Origin: Dastarcus helophoroides
Lineage: Eukaryota; Arthropoda; Insecta; Coleoptera; Bothrideridae
Length of the DNA stretch: 64,000 nt
Direction of reading: 5' to 3'
NCBI GenBank assembly: GCA_028583605.1
Contig: CM053329.1
Coordinates: forward strand, 4,836,001-4,900,000
Part shown: positions 47,947 through 59,509 of the stretch, in pieces
How positions within the stretch are numbered: the stretch's first letter is position 1
How the letters are laid out: the number at the start of each line of letters is the position of its first letter
Made by a program: the position numbers and the translations under genes
Notes under the pieces: model-generated
What the model was told of the DNA's origin: nothing
Seen by the model: the letters and a program-made list of their open reading frames with translations, nothing else
Database searches by the model: none

Positions 47947-49414
47947 CTATTAATGTTCTAGTTTGTCTCTGCAATAGATGATGCTGCCATCAAATGTGCT
48001 TTCTTATTAATGAAATTAGTTGTGGAGATTGCAGTATCTTCTTTTGATTAAAGAGCTATTTATCAAACCCTATTGGTATCGTCATATTTGAAAAGAAAAG
48101 CGATATCCAAAGATAAGAAATTATTCTGTAAATTCCATTTTAAATAATAAAATTTTGTTTCGGGCACAGTTTTAAAAACACCCTATATAAAGTTGAATAG
48201 ACCAAAAATATGACAAAAGAACAATGTTTCATAAAAAAATGTTTCCTTTGTTTCTGAAAATTATGCATTATTTTATGGGCGCAATGTATAAATATTGGGG
48301 ATATATTTAACACTACTATTTGTAAGTTCTCTATTTTCTGAAACGGATTTCGTAATATTCTATTTGAGATTAGTTAAAAGTAGAATTTTGTATTTCAAGA
48401 AAAATTGGTGACATAAAAAAGTTTTCATATTTTTCTTATAAAATTTGTGATGCCGCTGCACTCTTTAAAATGCGGAAAATTTCTTTCCAAATACGGATTT
48501 ACTAAAATATGAAAGAACTCGTAAAATACGGGAGACCTGGCAACTGACAACTATCACTAGCCGAGAAGAGAGGAAGTCATGCCCACGGATTATAGAATAA
48601 GGATAGTGCACGCCCTATATTGGCTATGTGTAAAAATTTGACGAAAATGTCTCTTAGAAAGTGGAGTAGCTCCGACTATGTCTTATGTCTTTCTCGTTGA
48701 AAATCATTTGTCAATGGTCATATGTGGACGTGCAAGGGTTGATCAATTAACGGCGCAAGATATTATAATAACAATTGAAACTGTTGAAAGGCTACAAAAA
48801 ACCCACCTGAAACATTTTTAGATTTCTCCTACATCACTTTTTTTTGTAAAAAATATGAATGAACACACTAAGAAATGATATTAGATTATATATGGGTCAT
48901 TTCTTGAGGTGGTACCTTACAGGGCAGTGTCCTGTTAAGAGGGTGGTTAGTATTCTCAATTCGGATTTGCTGAGTTGTTCCCAAGCGTTCCAGATATAAA
49001 TCTTTTAGCCTGTCGTAGTCCTGGGTATAATCTCCAGTGGAAAATTCTTGACGCTGCTTCCCATTTTTTGACCTCATTGCTGATTTGACTTTTAAAAAAG
49101 CCAAAAGGCGGTTCAGGTCCAAGAAATGACATTCAAATTAAACGAAATCTGCAAGCTTTGACATTTATCGATAGCTGTTTAGTAGCAATATTTATTTACT
49201 TCTTTCTTTCCTTAAATATCGACTTCTTTTTAAACAGTTTGACCAAATTCTGATAATATTTCTGCTTTTTTTTAAGTGAAGTTAAACAACTAAAGATAGC
49301 GGACAAACGCCAGGTTTGGCTATATATGCAATACACTTATATGGGTTTTCGTTACCAAAAAACGCTCTACCACAGTGCCACTCCAAATACTTAATGAAAT
49401 TTTTGAAAACCTTT
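47947..49414. other. Gene-free stretch
   Basis: No supported gene. The minus ORF at 48886-49122 reads DYTQDYDRLKDLYLERLGTT and is somewhat protein-like, but I could not link it to a family or to flanking exons. A GGGAGACCTGGCAAC block at 48529 resembles one near 7388. Confidence 0.45.
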
Positions 49415-49666
49415 CCGACACCCGGACAATCCGACATCCGGCATCCAGCTAATCCGACAACTGGATAACCGGACATCCGGATATTCCGACATCCAGATAA
49501 TCCGACATCTGGCTAATCCAACACCCAGCTTATCCGACATTCGTCTAATGCGATATCCAACTAATTAGAGAACCAGATAATCCGACATTCGGATAGTGCG
49601 ACACCCGGCTAATTCGACATCCGACTAATCCAACATCCGGCTAATCTGACACTCGGCTAATCCGAA
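49415..49666. repeat. 16-bp-period minisatellite
   Basis: About 15-16 degenerate head-to-tail units of the type CCGACATCCGGCTAAT. Unit variants include CCGACATCTGGCTAAT, CCGACATTCGGATAGT and CCAACATCCGGCTAAT. The GC content is higher than in the flanks. The units are contiguous without spacers, so it is not a CRISPR array. Confidence 0.9.
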
Positions 49667-50269
49667 AAATAAGTACATTGAAGTCATTTTTTTTGACATA
49701 TCTTGAAATTTGTTGTATCATAGCTTTAATTGTTTACTTCTGTCGGCATTCTTCGCATTTTTTATTTTCTTTAATTCTAGAACTTAATCTTCTCCAGTCT
49801 CGGCTACTCTAAGATATTCTGGCTTACTTATATTTATGTTCACTCCCCATCTTTCATACTGTTCTTTTAACTTTCTCAACATGTACTCCAGGTCCTCTTC
49901 GCAGATTACTATTAGTACCTGATCCCATAATCCCAAATTTAAATTCTAAAATTCGACCTGGACTACAAGGCAATAGGGATAACAAGATGCGCCTTATATT
50001 TTAAGCAGTTTTTCAAAGAAATAACATCTTTACTAATTATTATATTATTAGGTTGCCAAGTCAAAATAAAAAAATGTTCCTAGTTTATAAAATCGAACTG
50101 ATCTTTAAAAGCCCTGAAAACCATTATACGAACATTCGTCTTTTTTTTCGTCTTCGTAATCATTGTCCATTGGACGTTCTTATATTAATTTCGAGTATAA
50201 GACACCTGAGTTTTGGAGGTAATTTTTTGAATGAAATAATGCATGTTAGATCTCTTGAGCATTGATTTT

Positions 50270-51290
50270 AAAATTCAATTTTTTACAATGTCGATTTCCT
50301 ATAATTTCAAGATAAAATTTGAGGATTTGACTTTTTTCTCAAAATTTCATCCAAAATCTGAATGCTTCAGATTTGTTCTACAAATTTGGAATTCCAAAAT
50401 CAAAATTTCAAGAAAATAAAAACAGAACTTTATATTCTGGTATATCCGGGATCCTGATATTGAGTTCGAAACCTCAAGATTTCGACTTTAATTTAGAATC
50501 AGCGCCTTTTCTTAAAATTGTTTTGTATTTGCAAGTCGGAATTTTGTTTTTTTTTCTTTTATCTCAAAATATGTTGGAACTTTTTAAAGTTTCCACTTTT
50601 TAAGCGAATCTTCTGGATTGATGTAAACTCGAAATTTCGTCTCGTCCTTCCTCGAACTTGTGTGTTAAAAGTGGGATTTTTTATTTTTCTCTGAAAATAT
50701 TAACTTACTGGACAAACTTTTTAGTTACAGATGAAAATATTTTATTTGTTCCTAAAATTTCGGCTTTAAAATTATATTTTCGTTTTCTCTTCCAAAAATT
50801 TGTAAAAAATTCGATTTTTTCATAGAAAATTCGAGTCTGGAATTTTAGATTGCGTTTTTTGTAGCATTTTTTCTTACTTTTTCTCTTAAAATTTACATTT
50901 TCGTTGAATATTTCGAATTCAATTCCATTTCAATTTCAAAATTTGTTTTATTTCTTATTTTGGGTTTTAGTTAAATATCTCGAAAGAAAATTAGAGATAT
51001 CCAGAAAAAACATCATTAATTTCAGAAAAAGAGTCTATATTTTGGGGCAGTTATCGGATAAATAAGCTAAATAAGATACGAATGACAGTTTTTCAAAATT
51101 CGACCTCAACTTCACATTTTCGAATCGTAGAAGTTTTAAGTTTCCAACAAAAGGTCGAATGTTCGAAAAAAGGGGTTATAATTTCTAGAAACTTCCCGTT
51201 TGAAGTCGAAATTTAAAAAAATATATAAAGAGTACTAGTTTAAATTTGGAACTTAAAAAAAAGATCAGAATATAGAAAAAAAAACCTTAG
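50270..51290. repeat. AAATTT-rich degenerate tract
   Basis: Loosely repeated words (CAAAATTTC, GAAATTTCG, TTCGAAT, ACTTTAATTT) without a fixed period, on both strands. It is similar in texture to 41.5-43.2 kb and 60.4-61.3 kb. Confidence 0.5.
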
Positions 51291-51417
51291 GGGTTGAATT
51301 ATTAAAATCAGTTAAACATATGCTTAATTATTTATTTCATTTATTCGTTACACAACAATGATTTATATTTTTTATTTCCTTACTAACCTTTGATACCCCT
51401 GCTTACTGCTTACCCCC

Positions 51418-51672
51418 TTAAAATCTGTGAAATACAGGTTTGATTTCTTTCGTAGATTATTTGCACAAAATTTTAAATCATCAAACGCAGTATTAACGTT
51501 GTTTCATACAAATTTTGAAACTCCCTTTTACTCCCGTAGGGGCTAAACTGTTAAAATCGGTCAAATACATGTCCTTTCATAAATTGAGATATTTGCACAG
51601 AATTTTAGATTTCAAAATGCATTATTAACCTTTTTTCATGCTAATTTGGAAACTCCATTTCACGCCCTTGTT
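51418..51672. repeat. Two-copy tandem repeat, period about 133 bp
   Basis: TTAAAATCTGTGAAATACA (51418) and TTAAAATCGGTCAAATACA (51551) start two units. They share ATTTGCACAGAATTTTA-type, GCATTATTAACC-type and TTTGGAAACTCC-type blocks in the same order. The junction carries GTAGGGGCTAAAC. Confidence 0.65.
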
Positions 51673-54439
51673 TCTTCCTAAGAGGCCGAATTTTGGACCT
51701 CAACTTCTTATTGCTCACCTATACCACGAAAAGAAACTAATGTGCAAATTTCGTATTTCTTACCTCAGCAGTTATCACAGTTGATGATTAATTAAATTTT
51801 TCGGAACTTCTCTATAATATTTGGGTAGTTCACTGGTCAATTCCTTTTCTACAGATTTTCTTTAAATTTCTGTCAGATGTTACTAACTGTGCATCAACAT
51901 CTGAAAATTAAGAGACCATTGCCGGTGCCAAAACCGTGATATTCGAAAGGATAAGTATGATTTCCCTTTTTAACATGTAAGTATTGGGCAGTACAGGCGA
52001 AAGAATATTTTCGAAGAGATTTTAATTATTGCCGCCAAACTTTTATATGGATTTTTTTTTAATATTAATATTTCCGGTCAATAAAGGTCTACCATGAAGA
52101 ATTTTATATGGATATTGATAAAAAAGTAATATACTATGTAGGATGATCTTATTAGTCAAGTAATTAGTAAAATATAAGCATTTTAAGCGGTAAAGGTTTT
52201 TACGTAATCCCAATTTGAATTTACATATCTTGAGGAATTTCAATGCTTTATTCCGAACGCTAGAGAAATATCTTTAAGTAATGACAACAGAGCAGCTTTA
52301 CTCCTTTTTCTTGATGCCTTTGACTAAAGCTGAGTTGCGTGAATTTTATCGCATACGCATGTAGGGTTGGCTCAAAATATCTATTGCAAAGCGGCTTGGG
52401 AATTTGTATTATTGTGTCCACACAGACTGTCCATGCTAAGAATCGAGTAGCGGTGGCAGTCTGGCGTTTATTCTAGCTTTAGCAGCGGAAATGTAAAAAC
52501 TTTTTACTCGATTACTACCGCTGAACTGCCTTAAGTATGGGCATAGATATCCTGAATTTAATAATACAAAGTGCAGTATTTTGTTTAAGGCTTGTTCAAT
52601 ATTTAATTCCATCCCAGAATGGCTACAACAAAATGCTAAGCAATATAATTCAAATCGTAAGGCAAACCCCACGCCGCAGTATAGAATGCAGCAGCGACAA
52701 GGGGCATGGGTACCTTTGATTTTAAAGTAGCTAAAATCGTTGACCTTCAATTTAGTCAGCCTTGTTGAGGATTGTATGCGCCCGCAAAAATTTCAATTCA
52801 TTAAAAAAATCATCGTGTTTCGAAATTTTTAGTTTTTACCGTTTCAGTTCTAACTTACTGCTTTACGAATAATCCAAAAAAACATGTTTTCATGTATTTT
52901 ATAAATAATTTGTATTTTATCATTACCGATACGTATAACGAGTACAAAAAGAAGAAATAAACATAGATTGTAACTGACGACAAAACAATTTCTACATAAA
53001 AAAACTTGTTCATTTTTTTATATATAAAACTAATAAGTACAAGTATAATTTAATCGCTTTTCAATATGCAAAATAGTGATTAAAATTTTACTGCCTGCCG
53101 TTTTTTGAAAAAGTAAAAACTCATTTTATCAAATTATTATTAATGTTAGGGTTACATTTATAAATAGAACATGTAAATTCTTCTCTTTGCTCTTTTATTT
53201 TGTTTCATTTTGTTAGCGCATTCAACAAAATAATTATTCGCGAACAATCACAGTAAAAATCCCATTATTTAAATTAAAATTCCTGATTATATTAATTTCT
53301 CGAACATACATAAATGTATGTAATTTGGCTTACATTTTTACCATGAATGGACGCACATATGATCATAAAACAAAAATCATATTCGTTCAAGTACGCGATT
53401 TTCCCGTACACTTAACAACACTGAACTGATGTTTAGTTTTCCAATGACTATAGATCTTATTTCTGGTAATCTAAACAGTGCGACGCCATGTTCGAGGGTG
53501 TATGTGTAAGCTAATATCTGTATTGTACCCTAAAGTAAAAAACTGTGGAAGTTCTCTAACAATTAATGAATGAAATTCAATATTTTTTGCAAATATTTAC
53601 CGCAATGCTATTTCCAAACTTTCTTACAATTTAGAGGTTCATCTTGTAGACAAAGCAAATAATATAAATATTGTAACAAACTCATTAGATGTTACTGAAT
53701 AAGCATATACTCAGTATAAAATTATTAAATTATCCTCTACATAAAATACCGTTAAAATACAAGTAAAATAAACACAAATCTACCACGAAGGAAATATCAC
53801 CATTTGTTATCCATTGGTGCGGTGACCTGTTCGTGGACTTTTCAGATAAAAGTATCGTCACAAATATCTTTTTGTACAATCGAACTTATAAAGACATTGT
53901 TCGCTAACAATTTAATGGCCTTTATCTGGAAGTTTATCAATTATTGGAAGTTCTAGCGTCGAAAATCAATGAATTATTGCTATTAAAAACTCTCCTTCGC
54001 AATCAATACATAGTATAATTGAACTAAATTGTAGGGGAACTTCGATCAAAGCGGCGTTTATTTGAAAGGCAGCTGGTCGATTTTAAATAAATCGCGGGCG
54101 GCCAGGTGAAATTGTAATGTAGTATTTAAATTTATCGACATTTGCCTTCTTACCTCTTTTATAAGCCAAACTGATTAATTAACTATAATGAAGCTATAAA
54201 TAAAGTAATGAAACTAACGATATTCTTAAAATTTGCTTCTAATATTTTGAATTAATTAAAGGAACATTTTTCTATAAATTACTATTCGATTTCTTTAACT
54301 ATATATAAAAACACTAGTTATACAGTTAAGGACCGAAGTCTAATGATAAAACTTGTGGTCCCTCTTGAACAGAAAAAAATAAAATAAAAATCCTGCAAGA
54401 CCAAGGAAAGTGTAGAATTGGTTCAACTTGCAGGTTTGC

Positions 54440-54715
54440 CAGAGCCTCTGCAGTCTGCAGTTGTATTCTCTTGAATATTCCATTATGGTTTGCAATATGC
54501 TTATGACTTATTCGTTGGTCATTTTGAATTAAATCGTCGACGAGTTTGCGATGTTTATCGTCTGTGGCAGTGATCGAATGTCCGCTGCGTATTTCATCAA
54601 CAATTAGCGCTTTTCCAGGTTCGCGATCACGAAGTTTTATTACACGACAATTTACATTAAACCTAACAACAACATCGTCACTATAAATATCTTTTAAATG
54701 ACGATCTCAAAAGAT
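54440..54715 (-). pseudogene. Mariner transposase N-terminal fragment
   Basis: The minus strand reads DREPGKALIVDEIRSGHSIT then ATDDKHRKLVDDLIQNDQRI and SHKHIA. This matches the linker and second helix-turn-helix of mariner transposases (RSGRPxTATD...VxxLIxxDRRIxxxxIA). No catalytic part is present and the right-hand side is frame-broken. It is a different mariner subfamily piece from the 4.96-kb copy, which lacks this region. Confidence 0.65.
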
Positions 54716-55039
54716 CACTTTTTTAAGACGCGTTGACATAGTACTATAATATATTGCTAGTTAAAATCAGGATCTGGATGATAGGAGGATAATTCATGAT
54801 CTCAAACCTGCGCATACGTATAGAGGTAGAATGTCACTTCCAAATTCCACCTGCCGCCTTTCCGAAAATATCATTTTTTTCGCGGTATATAAGCATGTAC
54901 ATATGCATTATTTCAACCCACCCTCGTAATTTTTTAAGTATGAAATTTTACGAGGTACAATATGATTAGGTATAGATTGTAGATTTGTGTGGGATGGTTT
55001 TGGACTTTCTCCACTTGGAGCAACTTAATTCTTTTGTCA

Positions 55040-56090
55040 GTGAACTAAACTATTCCATATCTTCCAGACCTTTATTAAAGTCCCTTATGTTCTTTGGAGC
55101 TAAGTTTCCAGTTTCAACAGGTGTTATTTTCAATTTTTCAAAATGTTTCATTTTCTCCCAAATCAGTGAGGAACAACTGCAGAATGTGTGCTCCGCTGTT
55201 TCGTCCGAGAAATAGAAGAATCTACATACGTTATCCGTTTTAGCCATTTTCTTGGATGGTATCCTAAGGGGCAGTCACGGTCACGGATAAGCAGACCGTT
55301 CTTGGGTAAATCGATGAACTTTCTTGTCTTCTTTAGCGAATAATTTACTAGAAATCTTTCTTTTAGCCTGGAGTATTTTTCAGAGGGTGTTCATGTGTCC
55401 ATTTTTCCAATTGTGGAGTTCAGTTGAGACATGGCTTTTAGTAATATCAAAGAATGGTTCTGGTGCTCAAGCTCCTCTTTTCTCAATCTCATGTTCTTGT
55501 ATTCCCTCATGACCTAGCACTCACATCGAGATCAATCTATTACTTATGAGCAGTTCCCTTAGGTATTGTTTGCGCTCCCAGAAAATTTTTGAGTCAAAAG
55601 TATAAAACATCAAAGCTCTAATAGTTGCCTGGTTGTAGCATAATTTAAATATTTTAGCTCCTCAAATGAGTCTCCTAGGACATTCACCTGTGGACATATT
55701 TATGGTATGTACTACAACCTGAAGGATGTTGGGTCTGCTGCCCAAGAATTGTGATGTAAGGTCATATATCCCAATGCCCATGCCTTCATCCATCTTGGAA
55801 CCACCTGTCTACCAGATAAAATTTTTGTTTTGACATAGCGAAGGAGTTTTCCTGGCAGCTGGAATCTCGAAATCGGTTTTAATAGCCATATAGTCCATTG
55901 GTAAGGTTAGAATATATGGCTGTAAAAAATGCATTATTTTGTAGTATCTGGTAAGGTCTCCTGCTCTTATTTTTTCTATCTCGTGCATTCGTCTCCTCAG
56001 TCACAGCTAGCCTCCTCCCTCTTTGCAGAAATGTGCAAGTGAGAAAAGCCAAGCTAGGCCAGACGGTGTACTTCCCGCATGCTTTGAGCA
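55040..56090 (-). pseudogene. LINE RNase H and C-terminal zinc-knuckle fragment
   Basis: The minus strand (high to low coordinates) shows degenerate RT C-terminal sequence, then GGSKMDEGMGIGIYDLTSQF (starting about 55803). This is an RNase H start in which the first catalytic Asp of TDGSK is replaced by Gly (TGGSK) and preceded by a stop. Further on, CRFFYFSDETAEHTFCSCSS (55220-55160) is the Cys/His tail that follows RNase H in Jockey/I-group-like LINEs. Many stops and frameshifts are present. This is a different LINE lineage from the 20-23 kb element, which lacks RNase H. Confidence 0.65.
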
Positions 56091-56366
56091 ATTTTTTCTT
56101 CTGTTTTTGGACACCATTTCAAGGAAGCGTATGTAATAAATCTCTTGCTACCATTAATATTATATTTAGGTTTATCATTACTTTTGTTGACCCGAAAAAA
56201 GTATTCTTATATCTAAATTAATAAAGAATACAAGAAGAAACATTATTTGAAACCAAAGCAGAATTTTAGTTGTGAATGCTCTGATCTTAGAAAATGGTAT
56301 CCCAACTATTTACGTTAAGTACTGTGCTACCTTTAAAACTTATTACTGCTAATAATAAGGTGTATA

Positions 56367-56548
56367 CAAAAAGTTTTCTCATCTAGTGTGCTGCTGCAAT
56401 TTTTTTGGACGCTCACGTATGTTCTTTACTTGGCTAGCGCACGCCAAATCGATATTTAACTGTCAATTTGGCATGTATTAATTAAGTAAGGAACATATGT
56501 GAACATGTCAAAGAATTACAGGAACACAATATATGGGAAAACTTTTTG
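56367..56548. mobile_element. Palindromic MITE (182 bp), TA flanks
   Basis: TA then CAAAAAGTTTTCTCATCTAG on the left; the complement of the right end reads CAAAAAGTTTTCCCATATAT then TA. The arms remain similar for about 70 bp (ACGTATGTTCTTTACTT versus ACATATGTTCCTTACTT), so the element is almost wholly a foldback. A solitary end of the family lies at 26754. Confidence 0.75.
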
Positions 56549-56898
56549 TACTATTATTATTTCTTGTATTTCAGTTATATGAATTGCAGAGATGATTTGT
56601 CCACTGAAATTAATTTCAACAAAAGAACAAAATAATAATGGAATTAAAATATTATGGAGGGATTCAAGAAGAGAACTAATTTAATAACTATTATCATATT
56701 TTATATGGTTTATCTTAATGCAAATGTTTTGGAAATGGTAATCAAAATGTTTCCCACTTTCTATTAAAATTACTCTATATTGAGAAAAACCAAAATGGAG
56801 ATAATAAAAAGCACAAATACGATTTTGTATTCGATCTGTAAACAGTGTCCAGATTAGATTTCGAAGCAAAATAGCTGTCTAACAAACAGTTGATTTAC

Positions 56899-57491
56899 TA
56901 TACAGATAAGGAAAAATTTTCATTGTCCATGTAAAACGCTAAGAATTGTCCCCTTCCATAGTTTTCTACGGCCGCTGAACGTATTCCCCTACTTTGACGC
57001 AGCATGCTCGTATCTTTCAGTTTAGATGTTAGAAAAAACTCGTCGAGAGTTTTACAACAGACTGAAATATTGTTTAGCACAGTCTGGCGGCCTATTTAAA
57101 CTCCTTACATTGTAATGTTTAAAGAGTTATTATGTTATATTCTTCATTAGAATTATTATTTATTTTGTTTAAGAAATCTCGTTTATTTATTTTGGTTATC
57201 AAAGAATATCAGTTTTGTTTTCCTCAGACGTTGATTAAATCAACGTACTAAAAGAACAAACAGCATGTGGTACGCAAATTTTACTAAAACTGTTGCCTGC
57301 CAGTAGTAATCCAGTAACAAAACACGTTAGAAGCTATGATGTAGTACTGAAATCTCCTCCAGCACTGATCGCTGCGTTCTGCGTTGAATTGTTTACACCG
57401 GTGTAGGAGAATACAAGGCGCCGCCCATCTATCCCACTATTAGGTCTCAATGTTAAATCTCTCATTAACATTTTCCCTATGGACAGTGTTT
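56899..57491. repeat. Dispersed repeat family D, copy 2 (593 bp)
   Basis: The second copy of the 44873-45465 repeat, with the same boundaries. It contains the near-palindrome GACGTTGATTAAATCAACGT. The minus-strand frame at 57334-57621 overlaps its end and is not supported as a gene. Confidence 0.85.
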
Positions 57492-58735
57492 TATAATCCA
57501 GAGGCGTTCGATGCATATCTAGGCAAATGCAGCTTCCCTTATAAATGGAAAAATATTTCGCAACATTTAGACTTTTTGCTCGAAATTTGCCACATTTTAA
57601 GTATGGTGTGTCGTGTACCAAATTAAGTAAAAAAAAATATACTGAATTCGGAAATGATAAAATTAAATAAGGAGTCTATAAGAAATACTAAAGTTGTTCT
57701 CGAAAACGGTTTGCTTTGAAAACAATTAACTACATTAATGAAAATATCTTATTTTTTCGATCAAACCTTAAATAAATGAATTACAGTTGATTTCTAAAAT
57801 CGACAATTTTTAGTTTTCTCTAAATAAAATCAAGACGAATTGGAGTTTAATTTTTTCCCAGCAGAAGATTGTTAGGCATCAAACTTTGAACTACTTTAAT
57901 CCTAAATTGGAAACCAAATTTGGTTCAGCCTGTATATATTTTTTTTCGAATCATCGAGGGACATAGTTTAAAAAAAACCTCTATGACGGACCAGCGGACA
58001 CGAGAATGAGATTAGAATGGTTCCTTTTTCTTTTAAGCCTCAGAACTCTTAAAAAGGAACTCTAAAACAATCCCATATTCATAATATAATCAATATTAGA
58101 AACTGTGTTCAAAAAGTAAAGAATAAGTTTATGCCATAGCCATGACTATTTTTATGGGTTTCGGGTTTCAGCATAAACAATTTCAATTTCCAGTATGTAA
58201 TCGCACTGCAGAAATTATATATGAAGATTAGAACTTGATTCTGTCTTGAATTTATAACGTGTTGTCTAATTCAATAGAATCACATAATATGTGGGGCATA
58301 TAAGAATTTCATCACGCATCCTATTGTTAAGTTTAAGAAACAAATTAGGAATAAAAGGAACTTAGAAAAGATAACGGAACTGCAATGGGCGTGGTCAAAT
58401 TAAATGTGTTTTCTTACGACATTGGAAGGTTGTTAAACGAAGTAAAATTAGGCTTGAAATTAACAATATATTCCAGCAACCACAATAACAATTACATCAA
58501 TAAGTAGCTGATACACAGTAACTAGGACAATAACAATTTCACACTAGATTGGAACTATGAAGTGCTCAGCTTGCTAATAAATAATAAATAATTAATACTC
58601 ATATCAGCGCCAATAAAATATGGTTCACGAAGAAACTTGGCACACATATTAAGCAATTAGAAACTTACACAGTTTTGCGTGTTAATTAAAGCAGAAACGC
58701 GAACACGCCGTGGGATTAGCGCAAAGTTTACTCAC
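57492..58735. other. Start of KLF intron 1 (minus strand) or intergenic
   Basis: Directly downstream of the KLF exon donor on the minus strand, so at least the part next to 58735 is intron. I see no second zinc-finger exon here. Confidence 0.55.
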
Positions 58736-59294
58736 CTGTGTGAGTCCTTAGATGTGCCTTCAGATGCGAACTCTTCCCGTAAACCTTATGACATCCTTCG
58801 TAGGAACATTTATGCGTTTTCCTGATCTGTGACGTCAACCTGTTAGACTGTTGAACCCTGTGAGAAACGGATTTCCTCGGAACCGACGTTTTGCGCGATT
58901 CGGGGGTGGTCTTGGTCTTTGATACTTTACCCCCATTCGAAACACGACTCGAGTTATCCGCGTAACTGTTGTAACCCTCATCAATAGTTAGATTGTCCTC
59001 GTCATCGGATGGTACTTCTGGCACGGGTTCTTGTTTTATTCGAGTAAGATCCGTTAGGATGCGGGCGACCATGTATGAAGAGGACTCGTTCGCTTTAGGT
59101 TCCTCTTTAATAAAAACTTGGGAAATCGGAGGCATAGGCTCTACGATTACTGCGGGCCCCGATGGGTTATTGAAACTAGACAATAGAGATTCTTCACGGT
59201 AGATAGATTTAGAAAGATCTAACGGTCTGGTTAAATGGTCCTTGCTGTGGGACATTTCCAGTAAGCACTGGGCAGCGAAATTAATCTCATCCAT
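58736..59294 (-). CDS. Krueppel-like factor (KLF9/13/14/16 group), first coding exon
   Basis: A 186-codon exon from ATG (59294) to an ACACAG/GTGAGT donor that splits the Gly codon of the HTGE linker (GT at 58735-58734). Residues 163-185 form C2H2 finger 1: [19 protein letters not shown], with Cys163, Cys168, His181 and His185. The [19 protein letters not shown] wording is that of the KLF9/13/14/16 (BTEB) group. The N-terminus [12 protein letters not shown] (4-15) resembles the Sin3-binding helix of those proteins. PLDLS (24-28) is a CtBP-type PxDLS motif, and FIKEEP (61-66) and RIKQEP (85-90) are SUMO-acceptor-like sites, the second followed by an acidic SDDEDN. A basic stretch (123-160) precedes the finger. 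These proteins are nuclear GC-box/CACCC-box regulators. Fingers 2 and 3 must lie on another exon that I could not find in the window. No lesions are seen. Confidence 0.9.
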
Positions 59295-59415
59295 TATGTT
59301 TTTTATATGAACGTTTACACAAACAAATCACTCACTCTGTATATTTACCTAACAATAGGACGTTTAAATTGTAACACAAACAAAACACAAACACCGGTTT
59401 CTAATCTCCGTCGCG

Positions 59416-59423
59416 CTTTTATC
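59416..59423 (-). promoter_or_regulatory. TATA-like box of the KLF gene
   Basis: The minus strand reads TTGATAAAAGCGCG; GATAAAAG is a plausible TATA variant about 120 bp upstream of the KLF start codon. No experimental start is known and the call rests on position and sequence only. Confidence 0.3.
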
Positions 59424-59468
59424 AACCGATTTATGCTAACTTAACGTCAGGTGAACATTAATGCATTT

Positions 59469-59484
59469 GTGATATGCATATCAC
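59469..59484. promoter_or_regulatory. 16-bp perfect palindrome upstream of KLF
   Basis: GTGATATGCATATCAC is its own reverse complement and contains the octamer-like core ATATGCATAT. It lies 8 bp from the BTE-like GC box, in the KLF promoter region. It may bind a dimeric regulator such as a POU/homeodomain protein; this is inference. Confidence 0.4.
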
Positions 59485-59492
59485 TATTAGTG

Positions 59493-59502
59493 GGAGGCGT
59501 GG
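59493..59502 (+). promoter_or_regulatory. BTE/GC-box-like site in the KLF promoter
   Basis: GGAGGCGTGG equals the core of the basic transcription element (BTE) bound by the vertebrate orthologues of this gene group (BTEB1/KLF9). About 200 bp upstream of the start codon, it is well placed for autoregulation. The BTE comparison is from memory. Confidence 0.45.
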
Positions 59503-59509
59503 ACACACT

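Larger units (their letters stand above)
49667..54439. other. Gene-free stretch with AAATTT-rich and tandem-duplicated parts
   Basis: Contains the degenerate AAATTT-rich tract (50270-51290) and a 133-bp tandem duplication (51418-51672). ORFs at 50053-50265, 50373-50603, 52043-52243 and 52436-52750 show no domain, splice context or relatives and are not called as genes. Confidence 0.5.

Noticed and set aside
49415..49666. Possible CRISPR array
   Set aside because: Units are contiguous and degenerate with no spacers, and the genome is eukaryotic.
52436..52750. Minus-strand ORF with several cysteines
   Set aside because: No spacing of a known domain, no start or splice context, and no relatives in the window.
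58993..59202. Plus-strand ORF in the KLF region
   Set aside because: Antisense shadow of the KLF coding exon.
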